Assembly: GCA_020426845.1 (NCBI GenBank)
Contig: JAGQPF010000605.1
Coordinates: forward strand, 1 to 48,276
Length of the DNA: 48,276 nucleotides
Direction of reading: 5' to 3'
DNA from: Planctomycetales bacterium
Lineage (GTDB): Bacteria; Planctomycetota; Planctomycetia; Pirellulales; Pirellulaceae
The position numbers were made by a program, and so were the translations under genes. Positions 33,035-41,443 of the stretch are shown here, piece by piece. The notes beneath the pieces are model-generated. The model worked only from the letters and a program-made list of their open reading frames with translations. It had not been told where the DNA came from and ran no database searches. Numbering within the stretch: position 1 is the stretch's first letter; every line of letters begins with the position of its first letter.

Positions 33035-34830
33035 TGTTAAGCGACGGGCGAAGTGGACTTGCGCGTGGCGCGGCCTTGTGGCTGCATCCCGCGCTGACGC
33101 GGCTGCAGTCTCAGCTGTTTCGCGCGCAATTGTTGCGAATGGCCAGGCGGTGGCGCAACCCTCGCCGACTTGCGTTGTCGTTGCTGGCGGCCGTGATCGC
33201 GCTGCTTTGGACCGCCCAGACCGTGGTCTCGGTGCTGTGGCGCGAACCGGCCAATCCCGACGACCTGCGCCGCTGGATCGCCGCCGGAATGCTCGCCTAT
33301 GCGTACTGGCATTGGCTCAAGGCGGCTTGGCGGCCGACGGACGATCCACTGGAATGGTCCCCGGCGGAGGTCGAGTGGCTGATGGCCAAGCCGGTCACGC
33401 GACAACAACTGCTCGGTTACCGACTCTCCACGATCGCGTCGGCCGGACTGTTAAAGGCGGCCTGCTTCACGTTGGTGATGATTCCCGACATCCATCGCCC
33501 GATCGCAGCTGCGCTGGCGATGTTGCTGGGGCTGGTGCTGATCGACCTGCTGCGATTGTGCTTCGATCAATTTGCCTGGTCGTTGGCGCCACGCGCGCGA
33601 CGCCAGTACGCCTCCGCCACCATCGCCGTGACGGTCGCGGGGCTGATCGCCATCGCCGCTCGGGTCGGTTACTCGCCGCAGCCGCCCACGGGTTGGCTTG
33701 CACTGGGCCGCGACTGCTGGCGCGAGGCGATGGCGTTGACGGACCATTGGCTCATCTTTGGCCTTTCGACCCCGTTTCGCGTCGCTGCGAACACCGTGCT
33801 GACGACTTCCTGGAGCTGGCAGACAGGCGCCAACTTACTGTCACTGTTTGCGGCCGCGACGGGCCTCAGCTGCGCCGTCGCGCAGCTCGACAGGCTTGCC
33901 CGCGAACAGCGCCGACAGCGCGAGCGAGCCGTGCATGCTCGGCGCCGACTCGAGGCGAGCTCGGACGCGCCGGCGTTGGCAACAACGTTGACCGCCGACA
34001 CGTTCCACTCGCCAGGCGAGTTTGAATCCGATGGAAACGCCGAGCTCGCTTTGGCGCCTCGCCAATCGGCTCACGCCACGCAACAACGCGTCTTCGCCGC
34101 GAACTTGATGGGCGCCACAGCGGTCGCTTGGACTCAGTGGCGCGGGGTGCGGCGATTCCAGGGCTCGCTGATCGTTTCGTTCCTGGTCCCGGCGCTGCTG
34201 TCGCTGCTGCCGGCGGTGATGCCGATACCGGGAATCCCGATCGGCATGCAGGTCGGCGGCAGCCTCGCTTTCTACTGTTACGTGCTGCTGCCTACCGCGC
34301 TCAAGTTCGACTATCGCCGCAACATCGATCGCCTGCTGATCTTCAAGGCGTTGCCGATCAGCCCATTCGCATTGACCACGGGTCAGCTGGCGATTCCGGT
34401 GCTTTCGCTGACGCTCTTCCAGCTGGCGGTGATGCTTGCCGCGCATTGGCTGTTCGACGTCTCCTGGCTCGCAGTCGCCGTGACGCTGTTGCTGTTGACG
34501 CCGACGAATGTGTTGGTGCTCAGCATCGAGAACCTGATCTTTATGCTCTACCCCTATCGCCTCAATCAGGAGGGCGTGGAGATTTTCTTGCGGTCGGTGC
34601 TGATGTTCACCGGCAAGGGGTTGATGATGGCGCTCGCGTTGGGCGGAGTGCTCGCTTGGTCGCTGACCTGCCAGTGGGTGTTTGGCGCCGCCGACTCCGC
34701 TTGGCGCCGCCCCGTGTTCCTCGGCGGCCTCTCCTCGCTGATCCTGATCCTGGCGACGGCCGCCGTCTGGATGTTGCAGCGGACCTATCGTCGCTTTGAT
34801 GTCAGCGCGGATCTGCCGGCTGCCGCGTAA
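33034..34830 (+). CDS. ABC exporter permease subunit
   Basis: The 598-residue protein has about ten hydrophobic segments in two groups: roughly residues 45-270, and 380-590 (FLVPALLSLLPAVMPIPGIP, LAFYCYVLLPTALKF, FQLAVMLAAHWLF and more). A soluble Arg/Ala-rich region lies between them. Cargo is unknown. I use the ATG at 33034, which overlaps the ATPase stop; GTG at 33031 is one codon longer. Together with the ATPase it makes a simple two-gene exporter. Confidence 0.85.
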   Translation: MLSDGRSGLARGAALWLHPALTRLQSQLFRAQLLRMARRWRNPRRLALSLLAAVIALLWTAQTVVSVLWREPANPDDLRRWIAAGMLAYAYWHWLKAAWRPTDDPLEWSPAEVEWLMAKPVTRQQLLGYRLSTIASAGLLKAACFTLVMIPDIHRPIAAALAMLLGLVLIDLLRLCFDQFAWSLAPRARRQYASATIAVTVAGLIAIAARVGYSPQPPTGWLALGRDCWREAMALTDHWLIFGLSTPFRVAANTVLTTSWSWQTGANLLSLFAAATGLSCAVAQLDRLAREQRRQRERAVHARRRLEASSDAPALATTLTADTFHSPGEFESDGNAELALAPRQSAHATQQRVFAANLMGATAVAWTQWRGVRRFQGSLIVSFLVPALLSLLPAVMPIPGIPIGMQVGGSLAFYCYVLLPTALKFDYRRNIDRLLIFKALPISPFALTTGQLAIPVLSLTLFQLAVMLAAHWLFDVSWLAVAVTLLLLTPTNVLVLSIENLIFMLYPYRLNQEGVEIFLRSVLMFTGKGLMMALALGGVLAWSLTCQWVFGAADSAWRRPVFLGGLSSLILILATAAVWMLQRTYRRFDVSADLPAAA

Positions 34831-34917
34831 GTTTGGCGGGCCTGGCTAGGGACGGCACCGTCGCCTGTGGACCGTGGCCGATTGAGGAACCTCGTCCGCC
34901 ATCCATCGGGGCATCGG

Positions 34918-34960
34918 TCCATCGGGCCTCACAAGGGTCGCCTGCGATGAAGGCCCGACC
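34918..34960 (+). repeat. GGGCCTC-type hairpin repeat
   Basis: This copy shares GGGCCTCACAAGGGTCGCCT with the tandem pair at 16519, then reads GCGATGAAGGCCCGACC, a one-base change in the right arm. It lies between the ABC permease and the TPR-like gene. The rest of the gap (34831-35079) holds nothing I can identify. Confidence 0.8.
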
Positions 34961-35079
34961 ATTCTCACCTTCGATCGAGTGGTGGTGGAGTTGGGCTGAG
35001 CTCGACAAGTTGCTAGGCTGGCTGCGCCGACGCAACACGCGCCGCGAACTCCACTGGCTGACGGGGATGAGGATCAATC

Positions 35080-36174
35080 ATGAGCGAAGAACGAGCGCAG
35101 GAGCTTTGGGATGAGGCCGATGACTTGCCCAATGGCCCGACCAAAGTCGCCCTATTGGAGGAGGCAATTCGCGAAGCGGACCGCGCCGGCTGGCTGCCGG
35201 GCAGTTATGAGATCCGCAAGTCACTGATGGAGGCGGCTTCGTTCGGCGGGGCGGACGAGCGGCTGCTGACCGCGTTCTCCTGGTGTCTCGCGAAATCCGA
35301 CGAGCTGCCCGACGAGTATCCGGATGTCGACCTGCTCTGGCAATACAAATGGGTGGTCGGCGCCGCCTTGGGCTTCCCGAGCGTCTCGCTGGAGCAGATC
35401 GAGACGATGCTTGTCGACTTCTCCACCCGGCTCGAACAGAACGGATTCAACCTGCGGCCGGCGCTGAATCTGCGCATGAGAATCTGCATGTTTGTCGGCG
35501 ATCTTGACGGCGCCGAGAAACAACGGGAGCTCTATCAGGACGTCGAACGCGACGAGATGGCCGACTGCCGGGCCTGTGAACTCGACCGGCTCGTCGACCT
35601 CGCCTGTTTGCAACAGCACCATGAGCTGGCCATGGAGCGAGCCGAGCTGCTGTTGAACAAGACACTTGGCTGCGCCACCGTGCCTCACCGCACTTACCCC
35701 AAGCTGATGTTGTCCGCCCTTGGCGTCGGTGACAAGGAGCTTGCGAAACAGCTTCACGTGCGTGGCTACCCGATGGTTTATCGCCACCCCGACTTGCTGG
35801 ACTACGTGGGGTTCCACGCCGTGTATTTGGCGCATCAGCGTGATGTGAAGAAGGGCCTGGACCTCATGGACAAGCACTTCGCGCGGGCATTCGCCTTGAA
35901 GGAAGTGGAGACGCGATGCGACTTTTATGCCGGCTGCCTCGCGTTGGCGCGAACGATTGCGAAGACCGGGGCCGTGCACGTTCCAATCCGACTGCCGCCC
36001 GCGCATCCTTTGCGAAAACAGGCGGCGGACGACGCATCGACTTCCGTCACTGCACTCGCGGACTGGCTAGAACAGGAAGTGCGCGCGATCTGCAGTGCAT
36101 TCGACGCGCGCCACGGCAATCGCTGGCGCACCGAGTCGTTCGAACGTCACATGCGTCTGGCGAATTGTTTGTAA
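35080..36174 (+). CDS. TPR-like helical repeat protein, cytoplasmic
   Basis: The 364-residue product is rich in paired amphipathic helices (ERAQELWDEADDL, KVALLEEAIREADRAG, ELAMERAELLLNK), resembling degenerate TPR units. It has no signal peptide or membrane segment. GAGGATCAATC precedes the ATG. I do not recognise the family. A second TPR-bearing gene follows after 33 bases, so the two probably form an operon with a shared, unknown task. Confidence 0.7.
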   Translation: MSEERAQELWDEADDLPNGPTKVALLEEAIREADRAGWLPGSYEIRKSLMEAASFGGADERLLTAFSWCLAKSDELPDEYPDVDLLWQYKWVVGAALGFPSVSLEQIETMLVDFSTRLEQNGFNLRPALNLRMRICMFVGDLDGAEKQRELYQDVERDEMADCRACELDRLVDLACLQQHHELAMERAELLLNKTLGCATVPHRTYPKLMLSALGVGDKELAKQLHVRGYPMVYRHPDLLDYVGFHAVYLAHQRDVKKGLDLMDKHFARAFALKEVETRCDFYAGCLALARTIAKTGAVHVPIRLPPAHPLRKQAADDASTSVTALADWLEQEVRAICSAFDARHGNRWRTESFERHMRLANCL

Positions 36175-36207
36175 CGCGCGCGTCGGCAGGATTAAGAGAA
36201 CATCGAC

Positions 36208-37248
36208 ATGGCCATCGCCCTGGATCTGTTTACGGTCATCGTGCGCATCGATGCGTTGGAGAACCTTGGCGGGCTGGAGGCGTTCATCGAGTGGGTGCCC
36301 AACAGCACGTTTTGCCATGATGAGCAGCTTGCGCGTTGCTCGTTCATGGACTCGTCGGACGCGTTGGAGTTCATCGACGGATTGTTTCTGCGCGGGCTTG
36401 AGACAAAGTCGCTCGAGGCCCCCGACGTGACGCTAGCCAACGGCATGACGGGACAAGTGAAGCCCGCGTGCGACTGGCTGCAGGTGGCGCAGTACAAGGC
36501 GAGGTGGATCGCGTGGCGCACCGGCGAGGAGGTGACATCGATCAGCGCGCCACGGGGTTGGAATCCCGAGCAGCCCCCCGAATTCGAACAGATGTCGCAC
36601 GAAGACGCCGCGCAGCGGCTGCAGTTTCTGCGTCGCGATGAAAACGTCGAAGTGTTTTTGGATCGGGACACCGGGCGCGAGGTCTTCGTCGGCCGCACCA
36701 ATCTGCCCTTGGAGGCGATGTTCGAAGAGGCGCGCGAGGTGGTGTTTCAACATCTGCGACAACCCGGCGGGCCGCCCGCCGCTGCGGATGCGCATCCAAA
36801 GCTGCGGCGCTGCATCGAGATGCTGCAAATCTTCACGGAACGTCGACCGGACACATGGAGCGCCCATTGGCTGCTCGGCAAAGCCTGGCATGCCCTGGAC
36901 GACCTGCACCAAGCGCACGCGCGGCTGTCCCAAGCGATTGCCCTGGAGCGAGACAATCAAGCGGTGACGCGCGAGCTCGCCGGCATCTGCCTGGAACTGG
37001 GCAAACCCGAGGAAGCCGTCGTGGCGGCCGAGCTCGCGGTCGCCCAGGCGCCCGACGACGGAGAGCTGCTGGGCAATCTCGCCTTGGCTTATCTGCTCGC
37101 CGGGCGACATGACCAAGCCCAAACCACTATCGAGCACGCGATTGCGCAGGCCCCGGACGACCCGATCAACCGGAACATCCGGCAGGTGATCGACTCCGTG
37201 GTGGCGGGGAAGATTCCACAACCTCGCAAGTTGGCGGACCTCGCTTAA
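36208..37248 (+). CDS. TPR-domain protein with novel N-terminal domain
   Basis: The 346-residue product has about 200 N-terminal residues I cannot assign (EWVPNSTFCHDEQLARCSF; FLDRDTGREVFVGRTNLP). Three TPR units follow at about 200-330: WSAHWLLGKAWHALDDLHQA, NQAVTRELAGICLELGKPEE and DGELLGNLALAYLLAGRHDQ. There is no signal peptide. It is co-oriented with the TPR-like gene upstream and ends at the right border of the accessory block. Confidence 0.75.
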   Translation: MAIALDLFTVIVRIDALENLGGLEAFIEWVPNSTFCHDEQLARCSFMDSSDALEFIDGLFLRGLETKSLEAPDVTLANGMTGQVKPACDWLQVAQYKARWIAWRTGEEVTSISAPRGWNPEQPPEFEQMSHEDAAQRLQFLRRDENVEVFLDRDTGREVFVGRTNLPLEAMFEEAREVVFQHLRQPGGPPAAADAHPKLRRCIEMLQIFTERRPDTWSAHWLLGKAWHALDDLHQAHARLSQAIALERDNQAVTRELAGICLELGKPEEAVVAAELAVAQAPDDGELLGNLALAYLLAGRHDQAQTTIEHAIAQAPDDPINRNIRQVIDSVVAGKIPQPRKLADLA

Positions 37249-37267
37249 CAGCCTCCCGTCCTTCCTG

Positions 37268-37446
37268 CTTTGCGTCTTGGCGACTTTGCGTGAGAAGTTT
37301 CCTTGCCAAAGCCAACCCCGACAATTTGCAAAATGGGTCACGCAAAGCCGCCAAGCCGCAAAGGGAAGAAGTGAGGGAAGAACGCTGCGCCGGCTCCTCC
37401 ATGAACGTCCTTCCGGCTCAGCGTCTTGGCGACTTTGCGTGAGAGA
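37268..37446. repeat. Three alternating copies of a TTTGCGTGA-type intergenic repeat
   Basis: Copies at 37268-37295 (plus), 37338-37363 (minus) and 37421-37446 (plus). The plus form reads GCGTCTTGGCGACTTTGCGT then GAGA; the minus form starts TCACGCAAAGCCGCCAAGCC. Adjacent opposite copies can pair with each other. Confidence 0.75.
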
Positions 37447-37528
37447 CTTACCTCGCATTGCCAAGCCAAGCCGCGATTGAGTCTGCCCCCTGCACGCGAA
37501 ACGGATCGCAACTACAATGTATTTGGCT

Positions 37529-37570
37529 GTTCGGGCCTCCATCGCAGGCGACCTTGTGAGGCCCGGGACA
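37529..37570 (-). repeat. Inverted copy of the GGGCCTC-type hairpin repeat
   Basis: On the minus strand it reads GGGCCTCACAAGGTCGCCTG then CGATGGAGGCCCGAAC, differing from the 16519 copy by one deleted G. It lies 30 bases before the ispA start and is opposite in orientation to the pair before xseA. Confidence 0.8.
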
Positions 37571-37599
37571 CACTTCCTGCACTGGTGGCGCCGTCACGT

Positions 37600-38490
37600 A
37601 TGACATCTTTGTCCGCACCTTTCACCGACTTTGCCGCCAGAGTGCGTCAGCGGGTCGACGATGCCCTGGCCGCGGCGCTCCCGGCAGATCCCGACTGCCC
37701 CGCGTTGTTGCACGAAGCGATGCTCTACAGCCTGCTCGCGCCGGGCAAGCGATTGCGTCCCTTGCTGGTGTTAATGGCGGCCGAAGCGTGCGGGTCGGAG
37801 TTGAGCGTGGCGATGCCGGCGGCCTGTGCCGTGGAGATGATTCACGCTTACTCGCTGGTTCACGACGACCTGCCGGCAATGGACGACGACGCGATGCGGC
37901 GAGGCCGTCCAAGCTGCCATGCCAAGTTTGGCGAGGCGACCGCCATCCTGGTTGGCGATGCGTTGCAGGCCCGCGCCTTTGAGCTGCTGGCCCGCGAAAT
38001 GGCGCCGGCCGTGGCGGCAACCTGCTGTGCGGAGCTGGGCGCGGCGGCCGGAGCGTCCGCGCTGGTCGGCGGCCAGTGCGACGACTTGGCGGCCGAAGGC
38101 CAGGACGGCACGCTCGAACAGCTGCAAGCGATTCACCGCCGCAAGACGGGCGCCCTGATTCGCGTCAGCTTGCGACTGGGGGCAATCGCCGCCGGAGCGC
38201 CGACCGACGCGACGGAGCGGCTCGATCGCTATGGACAACGAGTAGGGGTGGTGTTTCAAATTACCGATGACTTGCTCGACCATGAAGGATCGGCGGAGGA
38301 TCTGGGCAAAGCCACGCAGAAGGATGCGAAGCGGGGCAAGCTCACCTATCCCGGCCTGCTCGGCGTTGAAGCGAGCCGCGAGCAAGCTCGCCAGTTGACT
38401 CTTGAGGCGTTAGCCGATTTGGCGCCGCTCGGTCCTCCGGCCAAGCCGCTCTGCGCCTTGGCACAGTTCGTTTTGGAGCGAAGACGATGA
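37600..38490 (+). CDS. ispA: Farnesyl/geranyl diphosphate synthase
   Basis: The 296-residue polyprenyl synthase has both Asp-rich motifs: VHDDLPAMDDD (from residue 88) and QITDDLLD. GKRLRP and the GGQCDDL block are also present. It condenses IPP with DMAPP or GPP for quinones, undecaprenyl carriers and hopanoids. The ATG gives the usual family length. Its end overlaps dxs by ATGA, so the two are coupled, as in many bacteria. Confidence 0.92.
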   Translation: MTSLSAPFTDFAARVRQRVDDALAAALPADPDCPALLHEAMLYSLLAPGKRLRPLLVLMAAEACGSELSVAMPAACAVEMIHAYSLVHDDLPAMDDDAMRRGRPSCHAKFGEATAILVGDALQARAFELLAREMAPAVAATCCAELGAAAGASALVGGQCDDLAAEGQDGTLEQLQAIHRRKTGALIRVSLRLGAIAAGAPTDATERLDRYGQRVGVVFQITDDLLDHEGSAEDLGKATQKDAKRGKLTYPGLLGVEASREQARQLTLEALADLAPLGPPAKPLCALAQFVLERRR

Positions 38491-40382
38491 AACAGCATCG
38501 ACTGCTAAGCCAGCTCGAGTCCGCAACCCAGCTGCACGGCATGAACGCCCGCGAGCTGGATGAGCTCGCCGCGGAGGTCCGCGACGTGTTGTGCGGCTTG
38601 CTCTCCTCGCGGTCCGCGCACTTCGCCTCCAATCTCGGCGTGGTCGAGCTGTGCTTGGCGCTGCACAGCGTGTTTGACTTTCGCCGCGACCGATTGATCT
38701 GGGACACCGGACACCAGATTTACCCGCACAAGCTCGTCACGGGGCGGTATCACGAGTTTCAGACGATCCGCTCTCGCGGCGGTCTGATGGGGTATCCCAA
38801 TCCGGCGGAGAGCGAGTACGACCTGTTCATGACGGGGCATGCCGGATCCAGTGTCTCCACGGTGCTCGGCTTGCGTTCCGGCGACGAGCTGCTCGGCGAG
38901 GGAGATCGCTACTCGGTCGCCGTGATCGGCGACGGCGCCTTCCCCTCGGGCATCGTCTATGAGGCGTTGAACAACGCCGCCGGGCTGAAAAAGCCGTTGT
39001 TGGTGATTTTGAATGACAACAAGATGTCCATCTGCCCGCGCGTGGGCGGACTGGCCAGCTACCTCGACCGACTGCGTTCGGCCCCGTTCTACTCGGGGCT
39101 GAAGCTGGAAGTGCAGAAGATCCTGAACAAGGTTCCGTTGCTCGGCGATCCCACCGAGCGCTTCCTGGCCCAGATCAAGGAAGGCATCAAGGCCGGGCTC
39201 CATGGCGGCATGATGTTCGAGGATCTCGGCATGCAGTATGTCGGCCCGATCGACGGGCACGACATTGTGCTGTTGCGCAAATATCTGCGAATGGTCCGCA
39301 AGGTGAACGGGCCGGTGCTGCTGCATGTGGTGACGGACAAGGGTCACGGCTTCGAGCCGGCGGAGAAGGACCCGGTCTATTTCCATGCCCCGCCCGCGTT
39401 CGAGCAATGCGAGCAACAGGTCGTCCCCAAATCGGGCGGCGGCGCGAGAAATTACACGCACGAGGCGCGGGACGCGATCTGCGATTTGATGCGCGAGGAC
39501 AACAAAGTCGTCGTGCTGACCGCGGCCATGTGCCAAGGCACCAAGCTCGAGCCCGCTCGAGATGAGTTTCCGGACCGGTTCTTCGACACGGGCATCTGTG
39601 AGTCGCATGCCGTGGCCTTTGCCGCCGGCCAATGCAAAGCGGGGCTGCGCCCGATCGTGGCGATCTACAGCACCTTCCTGCAGCGCAGTTTCGACCAGAT
39701 TTTCCAAGAGGTGGCGCTGCAGAATCTGCCCGTCCTGTTCATGCTCGATCGAGCCGGGTTGGCCGGGGCCGACGGACCGACGCACCACGGCGCCTTCGAC
39801 CTCTCGTACATGCGAGTGTTCCCGAACATCGTTTGCATGGCGCCGGCCGACGCGTGGGAAGTGCACGAGATGGTGAAGCTGGCCCGCCGACTCGATTCGC
39901 CCGCCTCCATTCGTTATCCCAAGGCAGTCGCCGACACGATCGACGGGCCGCGCAAGCCACTTGAGCTCGGCCGTGGCGAAATGTTGCGGGACGGCGCTGA
40001 CGGCGCCATCATCGCTTGCGGCGCCATGACCGGCCGTTGCCTGGAAGTGGCGAGCTTGCTGGCCGAGGAGGGGCTCGACATTCGCGTCATCAACGCTCGG
40101 TTCATCCGGCCGCTGGACGAGGAGCTGATTCTCGGCGCGATGGCGGAGCTGCCGTTCGTGGTCACCGTCGAAGAAGGCGCCCTGGCCGGCGGTTTCGGCA
40201 GCGCCGTGCTGGAGGCCGCAGCTGCCCATGGAGTGCAAACCAGAATTCGCTGCCTGGGCATCCCCGATCGATTCATCGAACATGGCGATCGCGACGAGCT
40301 GCTGGCGGACCTTGGCCTGGATGTGGCGGGGATCGCCGCTGCTGTCAGGAACTTGGCACACAGCTGGCAATCCGCTTCCTGA
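38487..40382 (+). CDS. dxs: 1-deoxy-D-xylulose-5-phosphate synthase
   Basis: The 631-residue protein makes DXP from pyruvate and glyceraldehyde 3-phosphate with thiamine diphosphate. Visible motifs: HFASNLGVVEL (H45), DTGHQIYPHK, VIGDGAFPSGIVYEALNNA with NDNKMSI (ThDP binding), HVVTDKGHGFEPAEKDP, and GADGPTHHGAFDLSYMR. Several usual residues differ: IAEQH is ICESH (catalytic Glu kept), HS(S/T)TS is HAGSS, and the stretch after NDNKMSI is CPRVGG. The match along the full length still supports Dxs. Confidence 0.9.
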   Translation: MKQHRLLSQLESATQLHGMNARELDELAAEVRDVLCGLLSSRSAHFASNLGVVELCLALHSVFDFRRDRLIWDTGHQIYPHKLVTGRYHEFQTIRSRGGLMGYPNPAESEYDLFMTGHAGSSVSTVLGLRSGDELLGEGDRYSVAVIGDGAFPSGIVYEALNNAAGLKKPLLVILNDNKMSICPRVGGLASYLDRLRSAPFYSGLKLEVQKILNKVPLLGDPTERFLAQIKEGIKAGLHGGMMFEDLGMQYVGPIDGHDIVLLRKYLRMVRKVNGPVLLHVVTDKGHGFEPAEKDPVYFHAPPAFEQCEQQVVPKSGGGARNYTHEARDAICDLMREDNKVVVLTAAMCQGTKLEPARDEFPDRFFDTGICESHAVAFAAGQCKAGLRPIVAIYSTFLQRSFDQIFQEVALQNLPVLFMLDRAGLAGADGPTHHGAFDLSYMRVFPNIVCMAPADAWEVHEMVKLARRLDSPASIRYPKAVADTIDGPRKPLELGRGEMLRDGADGAIIACGAMTGRCLEVASLLAEEGLDIRVINARFIRPLDEELILGAMAELPFVVTVEEGALAGGFGSAVLEAAAAHGVQTRIRCLGIPDRFIEHGDRDELLADLGLDVAGIAAAVRNLAHSWQSAS

Positions 40383-40471
40383 ATCAAACGGGACAGCTTC
40401 CCCCTCCCTTCCGCCCTATTGTTTTGTCGGCACCACGCATCCTCGATGCTGCGATGCCGCGATGAGCTGCG

Positions 40472-41359
40472 ATGAGCTGGAAACACCAACCGCCACGAGT
40501 CGTGTTGCTCGGCGACCGAGAGCGGGCCGAGGACCATTTGGACCGCATCCGCGAGCTGGTCAAACGGCACGCCGATATCGTGCTCGAGGACTTTGACTTC
40601 CAGCGATCGCTGTCCGATGTCAGCGCGGACTTCGGCATTGTGCTCGGCGGCGACGGCTCCATGTTGCGGGCAGCCAAGCAGGTGGCCGAGTGCGAACTGC
40701 CGGTGCTCGGCGTGAATCTGGGGCGGCTGGGGTTTCTGGCCGCTTTGACGCCGGACGAGCTCTCGCTGCGGCTGCCGAAGGTCTGTGAGGGCGAGTGCCG
40801 CGTGGTGGAGCACCTGATGTTTCACGCGGAGATCTGGCGCGACGGGCAGCTCGAGGATCGCTGCCTGGGGCTCAATGAAATGGCCGTCTTGGGCGGTGCG
40901 CCGTTCTCGCTGCTCGAGGTGAATCTTTACGTTGACGCAGAATGGGCCACTACGTATAGTTGCGACGGCTTGATCATCTCGACCCCCGTCGGCTCCACCG
41001 CGCACAGCCTTTCGGCAGGCGGTCCGATCCTGGAAAAGAGCTTGCAGGCGTTCGTCATTCAGCCAATCAGCCCGCACACCCTGACGGTTCGCCCGGTCGT
41101 CGACTCCGCGTCGCGCACCTACGAAGTGCAAGTGCCGCGGCCCAATCCCGGCACGGCCATCGTTGTCGATGGGCGCATGTGGGCGAGCGACTTATCGGGC
41201 AACGAGCGGATTCGGATCGTTCGCGCCCCATCCAGTTTTCGCATGATCGAGGTGCAGAACCGCAACCATTACCGGACGCTTCGCGAGAAGCTTGGCTGGG
41301 GCGGCTACCTGCCCAGCCGGCGCGACCCGTCCGATGACGCCAACCCTGCCAAACAATGA
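40472..41359 (+). CDS. nadK: NAD kinase
   Basis: The 295-residue enzyme phosphorylates NAD to NADP. It shows GGDGS (59-63), NLGRLGF, LNEMAV and CDGLIISTPVGSTAHSLSAG, followed by the C-terminal beta domain. The start is in a short duplication (GCGATGAGCT twice); the ATG at 40472 is in the kinase frame, the one at 40462 is not. It is 89 bases after dxs; NADPH made from its product feeds the MEP pathway. Confidence 0.93.
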   Translation: MSWKHQPPRVVLLGDRERAEDHLDRIRELVKRHADIVLEDFDFQRSLSDVSADFGIVLGGDGSMLRAAKQVAECELPVLGVNLGRLGFLAALTPDELSLRLPKVCEGECRVVEHLMFHAEIWRDGQLEDRCLGLNEMAVLGGAPFSLLEVNLYVDAEWATTYSCDGLIISTPVGSTAHSLSAGGPILEKSLQAFVIQPISPHTLTVRPVVDSASRTYEVQVPRPNPGTAIVVDGRMWASDLSGNERIRIVRAPSSFRMIEVQNRNHYRTLREKLGWGGYLPSRRDPSDDANPAKQ

Positions 41360-41443
41360 CTCCAGCATGACTTCTTCCGGCGCACCGAGTCGGAAGCGAT
41401 TTGTTGTTCGAGCCATTCCGGACACCGTAGCAAGGATGCAACG

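Larger units (their letters stand above)
37249..37599. other. Repeat-filled gap at the right border of the accessory block
   Basis: No gene is supported in these 351 bases. They hold three copies of a GCGTCTTGGCGACTTTGCGT repeat in alternating orientation and one inverted GGGCCTC-type hairpin. A possible -10 (TACAAT, 37513-37518) lies 11 bases before that hairpin. Confidence 0.6.

Noticed and set aside
38505..40370. 621-codon minus-strand open frame
   Set aside because: It is an antisense shadow of dxs, with no recognisable domain and His/Gln-rich sequence typical of such shadows.
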